Source of the DNA: Desulfobacteraceae bacterium
Lineage (GTDB): Bacteria; Desulfobacterota; Desulfobacteria; Desulfobacterales; Desulfosalsimonadaceae
Direction: 5' to 3'
DNA: 34,876 nt
Assembly (NCBI GenBank): GCA_027858815.1
Contig: JAQIBZ010000266.1
Location: 1-34,876, forward strand
Shown here: positions 1 to 7,657 of the stretch, piece after piece
How the letters are laid out: the number at the start of each line of letters is the position of its first letter
Position numbering within the stretch: position 1 is the stretch's first letter
Position numbers and translations under genes: made by a program
The notes under the pieces: model-generated
Databases searched by the model: none
The model's input: the letters and a program-made list of their open reading frames with translations, nothing else
Told to the model about the DNA's origin: nothing

Positions 1-231
1 GTTATGTGCTATTCCGAACATAGATTCCGGCTAAGCTTGTCCTCGAATGTTTCTATCGGGGAAGCATGCCGGAATGACATTGTACTGGCCGAAACGATGA
101 TCAAGGCCCGATTTTTTGATGAAATTGACAAAATCCCTATCGATGTCCCTAATTATCAATTAATATGGCTTCTGAAAGAAATTTTTGTTAAACCTGAACG
201 TATTAAAAAGGAGGATGATATTGAACAATAA
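1..231 (+). CDS. C-terminal part of an unidentified protein (5' end outside window)
   Basis: The reading frame is open from the first base of the window, so the ATG at base 4 is probably internal and this is the tail of a longer gene. The visible 76 residues are mixed hydrophilic and aliphatic, end in an acidic/lysine-rich tail (ERIKKEDDIEQ), and show no signal peptide, membrane segment or motif that I recognise. Its last codons contain an AGGAGG Shine-Dalgarno sequence (209-214) that appears to serve a mini-ORF leading into the downstream AsmA-like gene, so the two genes are probably cotranscribed. I do not assign a function. Confidence 0.5.
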   Translation, partial: VMCYSEHRFRLSLSSNVSIGEACRNDIVLAETMIKARFFDEIDKIPIDVPNYQLIWLLKEIFVKPERIKKEDDIEQ

Positions 232-271
232 TTTTCCCAATCGGGTGAATCGTTTAATAATAAACATATGA
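209..271 (+). promoter_or_regulatory. Strong Shine-Dalgarno plus 16-codon TTG mini-ORF coupled to the AsmA-like gene
   Basis: AGGAGG at 209-214 lies six bases before a TTG (221). That TTG opens a 16-codon frame (MNNNFPNRVNRLIINI) whose TGA stop (269-271) overlaps the AsmA-like ATG (268-270) as ATGA. The AsmA-like frame itself has no good ribosome-binding site and no in-frame start between its upstream stop at 229 and 268. The arrangement looks like a translational-coupling leader. It is an inference from sequence layout only. Confidence 0.4.
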
Positions 272-3200
272 CTATGCGCAAAAAAATTATCCTGTGGGGA
301 CTCGGTTCATTCTTAATGGTACTTCTGGCGTTTGTATTGATTGCACCGACGTTGATCGATTCAATGTCCCTGAAAGAAAAAATTCAGACAGCAGCCGCCC
401 AAAAAAAAATTGGTAAAATTGATTATCATAAAGCCTACCTGTCAGTTTTGCCATTACCGCACCTGACCATTGAGAAAATGAGTTTTTCCTCTCCCCAAGG
501 GATAGTGGCCAGCGTCGACAACTTAGAGATCTACCCTGAACTGCTTCCACTATTTCGTGGACAATTGCGGCTTTTCGAGGTTGTTATGGGTTCGCCTGAG
601 TTCAAGGTTGTCCTATCTGACGAACATGCAAAAAAAGGAGTTTCCGGAAAAGATTCTTCGTCGTTTGATTTATCTGACAACCTGGTGAATGCGATTTTTC
701 CTCTGAGAGATTATACATCCGGCCTGACGGTTTCTATTGATCAGGGACGGTTTGAACTGAAAGAAGAAGGACAGCAAAAACTCGAAATCAGGGATTTTGA
801 CCTGGATGCTGATCTGGATTTCACTGGCATCAGTGGTTTCGATGTTGAAGTCAATATTGTTGACCCTTTCCTGACAATAAATCGCTCAGGGGAAATGTTG
901 GAAATCGACGGTGACCGGTTAAAAGCAGAACTCAGTGTCAACAAAGAAGAAGTGGTCTTTTCTTTGACAGATTTGAGGCTGGCGCAGCCGGCTTTAAAAT
1001 TGTCCGGCCGGTTCATCGCATCGCCGAAGACCACCGGGTTCAGTCTCGATCTGAACGGAAAAGATCTGGATGTTAAAGCAATCAGAGTCGCAACCCTTGG
1101 TTTGGGGGGTGATAATGAGACGGTCAATGATATTTTTTCTTATTTAAAGAGCGGACGCATTCCTGCCATCCATGTTCAATCCAAAAGCAAAAGTTTATCT
1201 GCGCTTGGGGATCTTGATAATATGATTATCCAGGGCCGATTACTGAATGCTGATATATCAATCGATGATATTGGAATGCAGCTTGTTGAAGTGGAAGGAG
1301 ACGCATTCATTTCTAATGGGCTTCTTGAAGCTTCCGGGGCGAGCGCACGGTTGGGAGAAACAACCGGGCATGATGGGTCTCTAAAAATCGGTTTGGCAAC
1401 TGGCAATGATACGTTTCATCTTGACATCATGCTTAACGCTCAGTTGGCTCAGGTCCCGCCTGTTTTAAAAAAAATAATTGATGATGAGACCATACTTCAT
1501 GAATTGTCCCTTTTTGCAAATATAGAAGGAGTGTCAAAGGGCAGGCTGATTCTGGGTGAAAGTATAGACGAGATCAATACAAAAATTGAAATTTCTGAGA
1601 TGAATTTTTCGGCAGACTATCAGCGGGTTCCTTTTCCAATTGAAATCAGCCGGGGCAAGCTGATTTATAAAGAAAATATGGTTGATCTCGAGGATCTTGA
1701 CGCCAGGATCGGCAATTCCACGTTTTCTGAAACTTCTTGTAACGTCCAATGGGAAAATGGCCTTGATATTGATATCCCCAATGGCCGCCTGAGACTGGAT
1801 TTAGTTGAGTTCTATCCGTGGGTTTCATCCTTTGAGGTCCTGCAGGAAAGTCTGGCTGATGTCAAAGAAGTGAAAGGCGATCTGGAATTATCGACTTTTA
1901 AACTCTCAAAGCACCATGATATCAATGGTATAAAAGATATCAATGATATCAATGATCAATGGCAGTTGTCAGCCACTGGAGAGGTGAAAGCGGTAAGCAT
2001 CAATACAACACAGCTTCCTGAAATGCTTCATCTGTCTTCCGGTAAATTCCAGGTGTCGCCGAATCAGTTGTTGTGTAAGAATCTAAACGCACAACTGATG
2101 GATGCAGAATTTGATCTGACGGGAACGCTTCTGGGTGATATCAGGCAACCTGAAAGTTTGAACGTTTCTCTTAACGGTGATGTGGGAGAAAAGTTCATAT
2201 ATTTTCTAAATCAATCCGGCCATTTGCCAACAGCCTATGTGGTTCATGCGCCTGTAAAATTGGCCAATACAAATTTTATATGGCAATCATCAGATGATTT
2301 CTCATTTACTGGCAATATATTTTTTCCAAAAGGCTTGCAGCTTTTTTCTGATTTTCAATACCAGACAGGTGGATTAAAGATCAATCGGTTAGATATTCAG
2401 GATCAGGAATCAAAGGCCACGCTTGCTTTTGAGATGCAAAAGAACATGATCAGCATAGGATTTAACGGCTATCTGCATAACAAAACGTTGGATCGGATAT
2501 TCGTTGTTGAAAAAGTTTCTGACGGCTGGTTGAAAGGAAATTTACAGGCTGCTTTTGTCAAGGACAACCTGTCTGAGTCAACCCTGAAAGGACAGCTTGA
2601 AGGGGGCAACATCATAATACCTCTCGCAGAAAGTGCGCCTTTGATCATTGATAAACTTTTGTTTGTCGATAAGAATAACAAGATAGATGTGAAGCAGCTG
2701 TCACTGTCACATGGGGAAAATCATGTGGATTTAAAAGGCCAGGTGGATATGACTTCAGATATGTTCATGCTCAATCTGGATGCATCGGTCGGAGATTTCA
2801 AATGGGATGCTTTTGAAAAAGCTGCAAAGGAACCCACCCAAGGATCAAGCGACAAACCAGGAATTGATTTCTGGATGTATCCGGTATCCGGCGTCATAAA
2901 TCTTGCGGTAAAATCGTTTTCATTGGGGGAATATACATGGAAACCGGTTTATGCGCAAATTTGCAGGGATCATGCCCGGATCAAAATTGATGTTACTGAA
3001 GCGAATCTATACGGAATAGATACATTGGGGACGTTTATAGTCGACGAAAATATCCTGGATCTGGATTTTAAATGCACTGCCAAAGACCGTGATATTGCCT
3101 CGACGCTCGGGGGGCTGAACAAAAAACAAATTGAGATGACCGGATTATATGAATTTAACGGTCAGGTCAAAGCCCGTGGTCAGGCAGATCAATTATTTCA

Positions 3201-3726
3201 TACCGCACAGGGACAATTTAACTTTAAAGCAAGCAATGGAATAATTACTAAGGATAAGAAATTGTCCAGGATTCTGGAAGTGATCAACTTCACAGAGATT
3301 GTCAAAGGCAGGATTCCTGATTTGAAAACTGAGGGGTTTAGCTATGAAACGATTACCGTCCAGGGAGAATTGACAGACAATATGATCGATTTTACGAAAC
3401 TCTATATGGACGGCAATACACTGGATCTTCATGGAAAAGGAACGCTTGATCTTGAGCAGCAAGTCATTGATATAAAACTTCTGGCAGCACCATTTAAAAC
3501 CGTCGACTCAGCCATTAAGTCTATCCCGGGTGTGAATTATCTGATGGCCGGCAACCTGGTATCTATTCCAGTCAGTGTCAAGGGCTCTGTTACTGATCCT
3601 AAAGTCAGTATTATGTACGCTTCAGAAATCAGTTCAGGCTTTCTTGATTTTGCTGAAAGAGCCATCAAATCGCCGATTAAGCTTATTAAATCGATGAATT
3701 TTTACAAAAAACCGAAGCCGGAGTGA
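268..3726 (+). CDS. Large AsmA-family (AsmA/TamB/YhdP-like) envelope protein
   Basis: This 1152-residue protein begins with a short basic stretch and one hydrophobic segment (about residues 7-30, LWGLGSFLMVLLAFVLIAP), giving an inner-membrane anchor with the bulk in the periplasm. The rest is a long run of alternating beta-strand-like segments. Near the C terminus (about 1035-1135) it has the AsmA-type signature: GTLDLEQQVIDIKLLAAP followed by PVSVKGSVTDPKVS. Known members form elongated lipid-transfer bridges between inner and outer membranes or influence outer-membrane assembly; a role in phospholipid transport is inferred here. The first AsmA block is near residues 60-110. The start at 268 overlaps a mini-ORF stop and lacks its own ribosome-binding site; the ATG at 274 is an alternative. 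An in-frame triplicated GATATCAAT (1918-1953) encodes a DIN-rich insertion. Confidence 0.85.
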   Translation: MTMRKKIILWGLGSFLMVLLAFVLIAPTLIDSMSLKEKIQTAAAQKKIGKIDYHKAYLSVLPLPHLTIEKMSFSSPQGIVASVDNLEIYPELLPLFRGQLRLFEVVMGSPEFKVVLSDEHAKKGVSGKDSSSFDLSDNLVNAIFPLRDYTSGLTVSIDQGRFELKEEGQQKLEIRDFDLDADLDFTGISGFDVEVNIVDPFLTINRSGEMLEIDGDRLKAELSVNKEEVVFSLTDLRLAQPALKLSGRFIASPKTTGFSLDLNGKDLDVKAIRVATLGLGGDNETVNDIFSYLKSGRIPAIHVQSKSKSLSALGDLDNMIIQGRLLNADISIDDIGMQLVEVEGDAFISNGLLEASGASARLGETTGHDGSLKIGLATGNDTFHLDIMLNAQLAQVPPVLKKIIDDETILHELSLFANIEGVSKGRLILGESIDEINTKIEISEMNFSADYQRVPFPIEISRGKLIYKENMVDLEDLDARIGNSTFSETSCNVQWENGLDIDIPNGRLRLDLVEFYPWVSSFEVLQESLADVKEVKGDLELSTFKLSKHHDINGIKDINDINDQWQLSATGEVKAVSINTTQLPEMLHLSSGKFQVSPNQLLCKNLNAQLMDAEFDLTGTLLGDIRQPESLNVSLNGDVGEKFIYFLNQSGHLPTAYVVHAPVKLANTNFIWQSSDDFSFTGNIFFPKGLQLFSDFQYQTGGLKINRLDIQDQESKATLAFEMQKNMISIGFNGYLHNKTLDRIFVVEKVSDGWLKGNLQAAFVKDNLSESTLKGQLEGGNIIIPLAESAPLIIDKLLFVDKNNKIDVKQLSLSHGENHVDLKGQVDMTSDMFMLNLDASVGDFKWDAFEKAAKEPTQGSSDKPGIDFWMYPVSGVINLAVKSFSLGEYTWKPVYAQICRDHARIKIDVTEANLYGIDTLGTFIVDENILDLDFKCTAKDRDIASTLGGLNKKQIEMTGLYEFNGQVKARGQADQLFHTAQGQFNFKASNGIITKDKKLSRILEVINFTEIVKGRIPDLKTEGFSYETITVQGELTDNMIDFTKLYMDGNTLDLHGKGTLDLEQQVIDIKLLAAPFKTVDSAIKSIPGVNYLMAGNLVSIPVSVKGSVTDPKVSIMYASEISSGFLDFAERAIKSPIKLIKSMNFYKKPKPE
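1918..1960 (+). repeat. Short in-frame GATATCAAT repeat inside the AsmA-like gene
   Basis: GATATCAAT occurs at 1918, 1936 and 1945, followed by a partial GATCAAT at 1954. The unit is nine bases, so copy-number change would add or remove DIN/DIND residues without breaking the frame. Confidence 0.6.
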
Positions 3727-3746
3727 CAAGAGGGTTCATCAGTGAT

Positions 3747-5039
3747 TTATCTGGGATTCATCAGTGATTCAATCTCATCGGCTTCATTGGGAATGTCTTT
3801 AGTGAGATCAACCGGACCGTCTTTTGTGATCAGGATATCATTCTCAATTCGGATACCGATTTCCTCATCTCTGACATAAATTCCCGGCTCACAGGTAAAA
3901 ACCATTCCTGCTTCAAACGCAAGATGTCGGCTTCCAACATCATGAACATCAAGGCCTAAATGGTGTGATGTGCCGTGCATGAAATACTTGCGATATAACG
4001 GGGTTTCCCTGTCCTGGTTTTTAACTTCATTTGCATCCAGAAGATTAAGCGCAATGAGCTCCGCTTCCATTATTCTTCCGACTTCTTTATTGTAAGTTTC
4101 TATGGTATTCCCGGGTCTTAGCAGATCAATGGCCGCTTTCTGGACTCTGAGAACCGCATTGTAGACATCTTTCTGGCGTTCTGAGAAACGTCCGTTTATC
4201 GGGACCGTTCGGGTCACATCTGCTGCGTAATTGGCATATTCAGCCCCAAAATCCATCAGCAGGAGATCCCCGTCTGCGCACTGACGGTCGTTTGCCGTAT
4301 AATGAAGCACGCAGGAGCCGGCACCGGATGCAATGATCGGTTCATATGCTGAACCCCGTGAACGGTTTTTCAAAAATTCGTAAACAATTTCCGCCTCAAT
4401 TTCAAATTCCCAGATTCCCGGCCGGATTATGCCAAGAATCCTGCGAAAGGCCTTATTCGTGATATCGCATGCATGACGGATCTGCTGAATTTCTTCAGCG
4501 GATTTTACCGTTCTTAAACGGCACATGATCGGGGCTATTCGTTCGTACTGATGGAGCGGGAATGCATTTTTGCACCATTTTAAAAAACGGGCATCACGGG
4601 TCTCAACTGTTGTATCCGCTCGAAGGTGCTCATTGGAATTTAAATAGATATTGCGGTTTTCGCTGACTAATTCTTTGAAAATTCTTTCAAACTCCGTTGT
4701 CCAGAATACGGTTCGAATGCCGGAAACTTCTGTTGCATTTTCCTTTGAGAGCTGCTGACCTTCCCAAATGGCGATTTCTTCGTTGGTGTAGCGGATGAAT
4801 AAAATTTCCCGGTGTTTTTCCAGAACAGCATCCGGGCAGATGAGGAGAATTGTTTCCTGCTGATCGATGCCGGTCAGATAAAACAGGTCCGGATTCTGTT
4901 TAAACGGATGAATGCCGTCTGCGCTGGTTGGTAAGACATCGTTTGAATTGAACACCGCAACGGAGTTCGGATTTAAATATTTTTTCAACCGGTCCCGGTT
5001 ATCAATAAACAACTGGCTGTTAACGGGGAAATATCGCAT
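3747..5039 (-). CDS. pepP: Xaa-Pro aminopeptidase (M24B, PepP-like)
   Basis: The 430-residue protein has the two-domain layout of aminopeptidase P: a creatinase-type N-terminal domain (about 1-170; note NPDLFYLTGIDQQE) and a C-terminal pita-bread metallopeptidase domain (about 180-425). The five expected metal ligands are visible in order: Asp in LLLMDFGAEY, Asp in ADVTRT, His in HGTSHHLGLDVHD, Glu in FTCEPGIYV and Glu in IRIENDILI. The enzyme would use two divalent metal ions, usually Mn2+, to remove an N-terminal residue preceding proline, in the cytoplasm. Length matches E. coli PepP (about 440). It is convergent with the AsmA-like gene, whose stop is only 20 bases away, and stands alone on the minus strand. 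Confidence 0.92.
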   Translation of the reverse strand: MRYFPVNSQLFIDNRDRLKKYLNPNSVAVFNSNDVLPTSADGIHPFKQNPDLFYLTGIDQQETILLICPDAVLEKHREILFIRYTNEEIAIWEGQQLSKENATEVSGIRTVFWTTEFERIFKELVSENRNIYLNSNEHLRADTTVETRDARFLKWCKNAFPLHQYERIAPIMCRLRTVKSAEEIQQIRHACDITNKAFRRILGIIRPGIWEFEIEAEIVYEFLKNRSRGSAYEPIIASGAGSCVLHYTANDRQCADGDLLLMDFGAEYANYAADVTRTVPINGRFSERQKDVYNAVLRVQKAAIDLLRPGNTIETYNKEVGRIMEAELIALNLLDANEVKNQDRETPLYRKYFMHGTSHHLGLDVHDVGSRHLAFEAGMVFTCEPGIYVRDEEIGIRIENDILITKDGPVDLTKDIPNEADEIESLMNPR

Positions 5040-5167
5040 AATTTTTTTACCTGATGATTATTTTAATTTTTTCTGTCCATAATGGTCTTAAAACAATAAA
5101 ACTTCAAGCTTTTATCTCATCGAGTGGCATAGAAAAAACGTGAGCAGGAGATTCTTCCTGAATTGTA

Positions 5168-5196
5168 TTGACAATTACCGGCGATTGCTATTTTCT
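5168..5196 (+). promoter_or_regulatory. Possible sigma-70 promoter for the cobalamin-riboswitch transcript
   Basis: A consensus TTGACA (5168-5173) is followed after 17 bases by TTTTCT, or after 15 bases by TATTTT, about 30 bases before the riboswitch begins. The -35 box is good, the -10 box is poor. Position makes it a sensible promoter for the leader. Confidence 0.35.
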
Positions 5197-5219
5197 AAAA
5201 AAGATTTAATAATATACAG

Positions 5220-5410
5220 ACTGATCAGGTGTAGTAGCACTATCTAACAGGGAATCCTGTGAAATTCAGGAACGGACCCCCCGCTGTAATCGGAGACGAA
5301 CGCCGCAAACTATGCCACTGTTTTTATAACGGGAAGGCGCGGTTAATAGGGTGAACCGAAAGTCAGAAGACCTGCCTGATCAGTAGATTCGCAGCTATGG
5401 GAATAGCTGG
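5220..5410 (+). ncRNA. Cobalamin (adenosylcobalamin-type) riboswitch
   Basis: The segment carries the conserved pieces of a cobalamin riboswitch in order: AGGGAATCCTGTGAAATTC, ACGGACCCCCCGCTGTAATC, GCCACTG, GGGAAGGCGCGG, and the B12 box AAGTCAGAAGACCTGCCT (about 5360-5377). A perfect P1 closing helix pairs CTGATCAGG (5221-5229) with CCTGATCAG (5375-5383). Right after it a CAGCTAT/ATAGCTG hairpin with a GGGA loop (5392-5409) is followed by an intrinsic terminator. It should repress the downstream genes when cobalamin is abundant. Family assignment is firm; the exact expression-platform switch is not resolved. Confidence 0.95.
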
Positions 5411-5444
5411 TTTCTTCAACGTCCAGGTGATAGAAAAGGGATAG

Positions 5445-5479
5445 CCCGGGTCGATTTTTCGATTCGGGTTTTTTGTTTT
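5445..5479 (+). terminator. Riboswitch-controlled intrinsic terminator
   Basis: CCCGGGTCGA (5445-5454) pairs over ten positions, including two G-U, with TCGATTCGGG (5459-5468) around a TTTT loop, followed by TTTTTTGTTTT. It lies between the aptamer and the AAAGGAGA ribosome-binding site of the next gene, so it is the likely off-switch of the riboswitch. Confidence 0.9.
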
Positions 5480-5496
5480 AAATTAAAGGAGAAGCT

Positions 5497-5841
5497 ATGC
5501 CGTATTTTAAAATTGAAACTAACCAGAAATTAGATGAAGCTGGTACTGAAAAGCTTTCAAAAGACATGTCCTCTTTTCTATCCGGCCTGCTGGGAAAGCC
5601 GGAACGGGTAATTATGGTATCTGTTTATCACAGCGTAACAATGACGTTTAATGAAAACACATTGCCGGCGGCATATATAGAAATGAAAAGTATCGGTCTG
5701 ACAGAGGATCAATGCCCGGAATATGCCATGTCGATTTGTGAATTTTTCGAGACAACTCTCGCTATTCCTTCGGATCGAATCTACATTGATTTTGCAGCGA
5801 TTGATGGGAGCATGTTTGGGTGGAATAAGCAGACATTTTGA
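5497..5841 (+). CDS. MIF-like tautomerase (macrophage migration inhibitory factor family)
   Basis: The 114-residue protein has the length and pattern of the MIF branch of the tautomerase superfamily. Pro2 would be the N-terminal catalytic proline after Met removal. The conserved lysine is present in LGKPERVIMV (about residue 34), followed by the SIG element (MKSIG), DRIYIDF with the active-site-equivalent Tyr, and FGWN near the end. The CxxC of mammalian MIF is absent (PAAY). Known members tautomerise keto/enol acids such as phenylpyruvate; the bacterial substrate is unknown. The start is set by AAAGGAGA (5485-5492). The gene sits directly behind a cobalamin riboswitch with terminator and is followed by a Nudix gene 30 bases later, so both should be expressed under B12 limitation. 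Confidence 0.88.
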   Translation: MPYFKIETNQKLDEAGTEKLSKDMSSFLSGLLGKPERVIMVSVYHSVTMTFNENTLPAAYIEMKSIGLTEDQCPEYAMSICEFFETTLAIPSDRIYIDFAAIDGSMFGWNKQTF

Positions 5842-5871
5842 TAAAATATTGTATTGTTGGGGAGTGCTTTT

Positions 5872-6453
5872 GTGAAAATCGAATTTGTTAAGAAAATTAC
5901 TGATTATCTTCATCTGAATATGTTTGAAATAACCTATTCAGACACCAATGGGCGTGAAAAGATCTGGAGTTTTGCATCCCGCAATGATCCGCCCAAATGT
6001 GTTTCCGGACACTTTGAAACACCGGATGCCGTTGTTATTGTTCCGTATCATACAGATAAAAAACAACTGGTGATCATTAAAGAGTTTCGGGTTCCGCTGG
6101 GTGATTATCAGTATGGATTCCCTGCAGGTCTGGTAGATGCCGGTGAAACTATTGAGACATCGGTTATAAGAGAGCTTAAAGAAGAAACCGGCTTGGTAAT
6201 GACGCAAATAAACCGGTTGAGTCCGCCGATTTATTCATCATCCGGCATGACGGATGAGTCCATCGTCATGGCGTATGTGGATTGTTCCGGGGAAGTTTCA
6301 AATGAGGGAAATACCAGCTCAGAAGACATTGAAACCATTTTTGTATCCCCTGATGAAGCAAGGGAATTGTGCTGCAACAGTCAAATAAAATGTGACGTTA
6401 AAACATGGCTGGTGCTTTCAGTATATGGAGAAACCGGCCGGGTAAACTGGTAG
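5872..6453 (+). CDS. Nudix hydrolase, ADP-ribose pyrophosphatase-like
   Basis: The protein carries a complete Nudix box, GLVDAGETIETSVIRELKEE followed by TGL, matching GX5EX7REUXEEXGU (about residues 83-105). The surrounding YSSSGMTDE and the GEVSNEGNTSSEDIETIFV region resemble ADP-ribose/nucleoside-diphosphate-sugar pyrophosphatases of the NudF type. It would hydrolyse a nucleoside diphosphate linked to another moiety, using Mg2+, in the cytoplasm; the exact substrate cannot be read. I prefer the GTG at 5872 over the track's TTG at 5854 because GGGGAG (5859-5864) lies seven bases upstream of it; this gives 193 residues. It follows the MIF-like gene by 30 bases with no terminator, so it belongs to the riboswitch transcript. 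Confidence 0.85.
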   Translation: MKIEFVKKITDYLHLNMFEITYSDTNGREKIWSFASRNDPPKCVSGHFETPDAVVIVPYHTDKKQLVIIKEFRVPLGDYQYGFPAGLVDAGETIETSVIRELKEETGLVMTQINRLSPPIYSSSGMTDESIVMAYVDCSGEVSNEGNTSSEDIETIFVSPDEARELCCNSQIKCDVKTWLVLSVYGETGRVNW

Positions 6454-6471
6454 ATATATAGAAGTTCCCTC

Positions 6472-7566
6472 TCATGCGACCGGCAGAATCAGGCTGAAAG
6501 TAGAACCCATGCCTTCCTGGGTTTCAAACTCGATCATGCCATTGTGGGCTTCAATAATTTTTTTTGCAATAGCCAGCCCAAGTCCGGTGCTGGTTTCACC
6601 TGCGGTCGGGCGGATGCTCAGACGGTGGAATTCGCTGAACAGCAGATGTTGTTCTTCTCTGGGAATTCCCGGGCCCTCATCGGTAACACTAAAATCTATA
6701 AGCTCCCCATTCTGCTTCAGGCTTAAATATACGTTTGATCCAATGGGCGCAAATTTTATGGCATTGGTAATAAGGTTGTCAATTGCCTGTCCGAGACGGT
6801 GCGCGTCAAAGATAACTTCCGGAATTAGGGGCAGGTCCCTATGGATAGTGATATGTTTTTTGTCAGCCTGTAGCTGAATCAGCTGAATTCTCTCCTGTAT
6901 TAATTTATTCAATGAGCCGTTTTTCTGTGTAAGCTGCATGTTGCCGCTTTCAATTCGGGAAATATCTAAAAGATCATTGATCATTGCCAGCATATTTTGG
7001 CTGGTGGAATGGATAATGTCTAAAAATTCATTTTGTTCCTCAGTGAAGTTATTCCCATCTTTAATAAGCAGTTCGCTGAATCCTCTGACGGAAATGACCG
7101 GGTTTCTGAGATCATGTGCAACAATACCGATAAACTTGTTTTTCAACTCATTGTTACCGGTAAGTTCTCTTTGTTTCTCGATCAGCTTTCTTTCCAGACA
7201 AACGATTCGTGTTCCTACCTTGATTCGAGCGATTAGTTCCTGAAGGTTCACGGGTTTCATGATGTATTCATCAACACCTGCATCAAAGCCTTTGATTAAA
7301 TCCTGTTTTTCATCTTTGGCTGTCAGCATGATGATAAACACATAACTGCCTTTTTGTTTTCCCCGGATTTTCCGACAGACATCAATGCCGTCCATTCCAG
7401 GCAGAATCCAGTCAATGATGGCAATGTTGATGGGATGGTCAAGAATTGACGTAAAGGTTTCAATACCGTTGGAAGCTTCAAATACATTGTAGCCTTTTTT
7501 TTTCAGGTATTGGGATACCATTTTTCGGGCAGCTGCATCATCATCTGCTATCAGTATGTTCATCAT
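6472..7566 (-). CDS. Response regulator-histidine kinase fusion (REC-HisKA-HATPase)
   Basis: The 364-residue soluble protein has an N-terminal receiver domain (1-120; acidic DDD at 8-10, phospho-acceptor Asp52 in IIDWILPGMDG, MLTAK, MKPV) joined by a short coiled helix to a kinase core. The H-box is IVAHDLRNP (His151). The HATPase has an N-box (DNLITNAIKFAP), a DEGPGIP G1 box and GLGLAIAKKI as G2. It has no sensor or membrane segment, so its input is probably phosphorylation of the receiver. It lies 91 bases downstream of the GspE-like gene on the same strand and may be the last member of that operon. Its output partner is likely the CheY-like protein at the head of the cluster, but that is an inference. 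Confidence 0.9.
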   Translation of the reverse strand: MMNILIADDDAAARKMVSQYLKKKGYNVFEASNGIETFTSILDHPINIAIIDWILPGMDGIDVCRKIRGKQKGSYVFIIMLTAKDEKQDLIKGFDAGVDEYIMKPVNLQELIARIKVGTRIVCLERKLIEKQRELTGNNELKNKFIGIVAHDLRNPVISVRGFSELLIKDGNNFTEEQNEFLDIIHSTSQNMLAMINDLLDISRIESGNMQLTQKNGSLNKLIQERIQLIQLQADKKHITIHRDLPLIPEVIFDAHRLGQAIDNLITNAIKFAPIGSNVYLSLKQNGELIDFSVTDEGPGIPREEQHLLFSEFHRLSIRPTAGETSTGLGLAIAKKIIEAHNGMIEFETQEGMGSTFSLILPVA

Positions 7567-7657
7567 TTTTTTAACGTCGCAAAATAGGGTTAATATAACA
7601 TAATAATTAATTTTATATGGTTATTATCGTGCAATAAGTGATGCCCGATGGGTGCGT

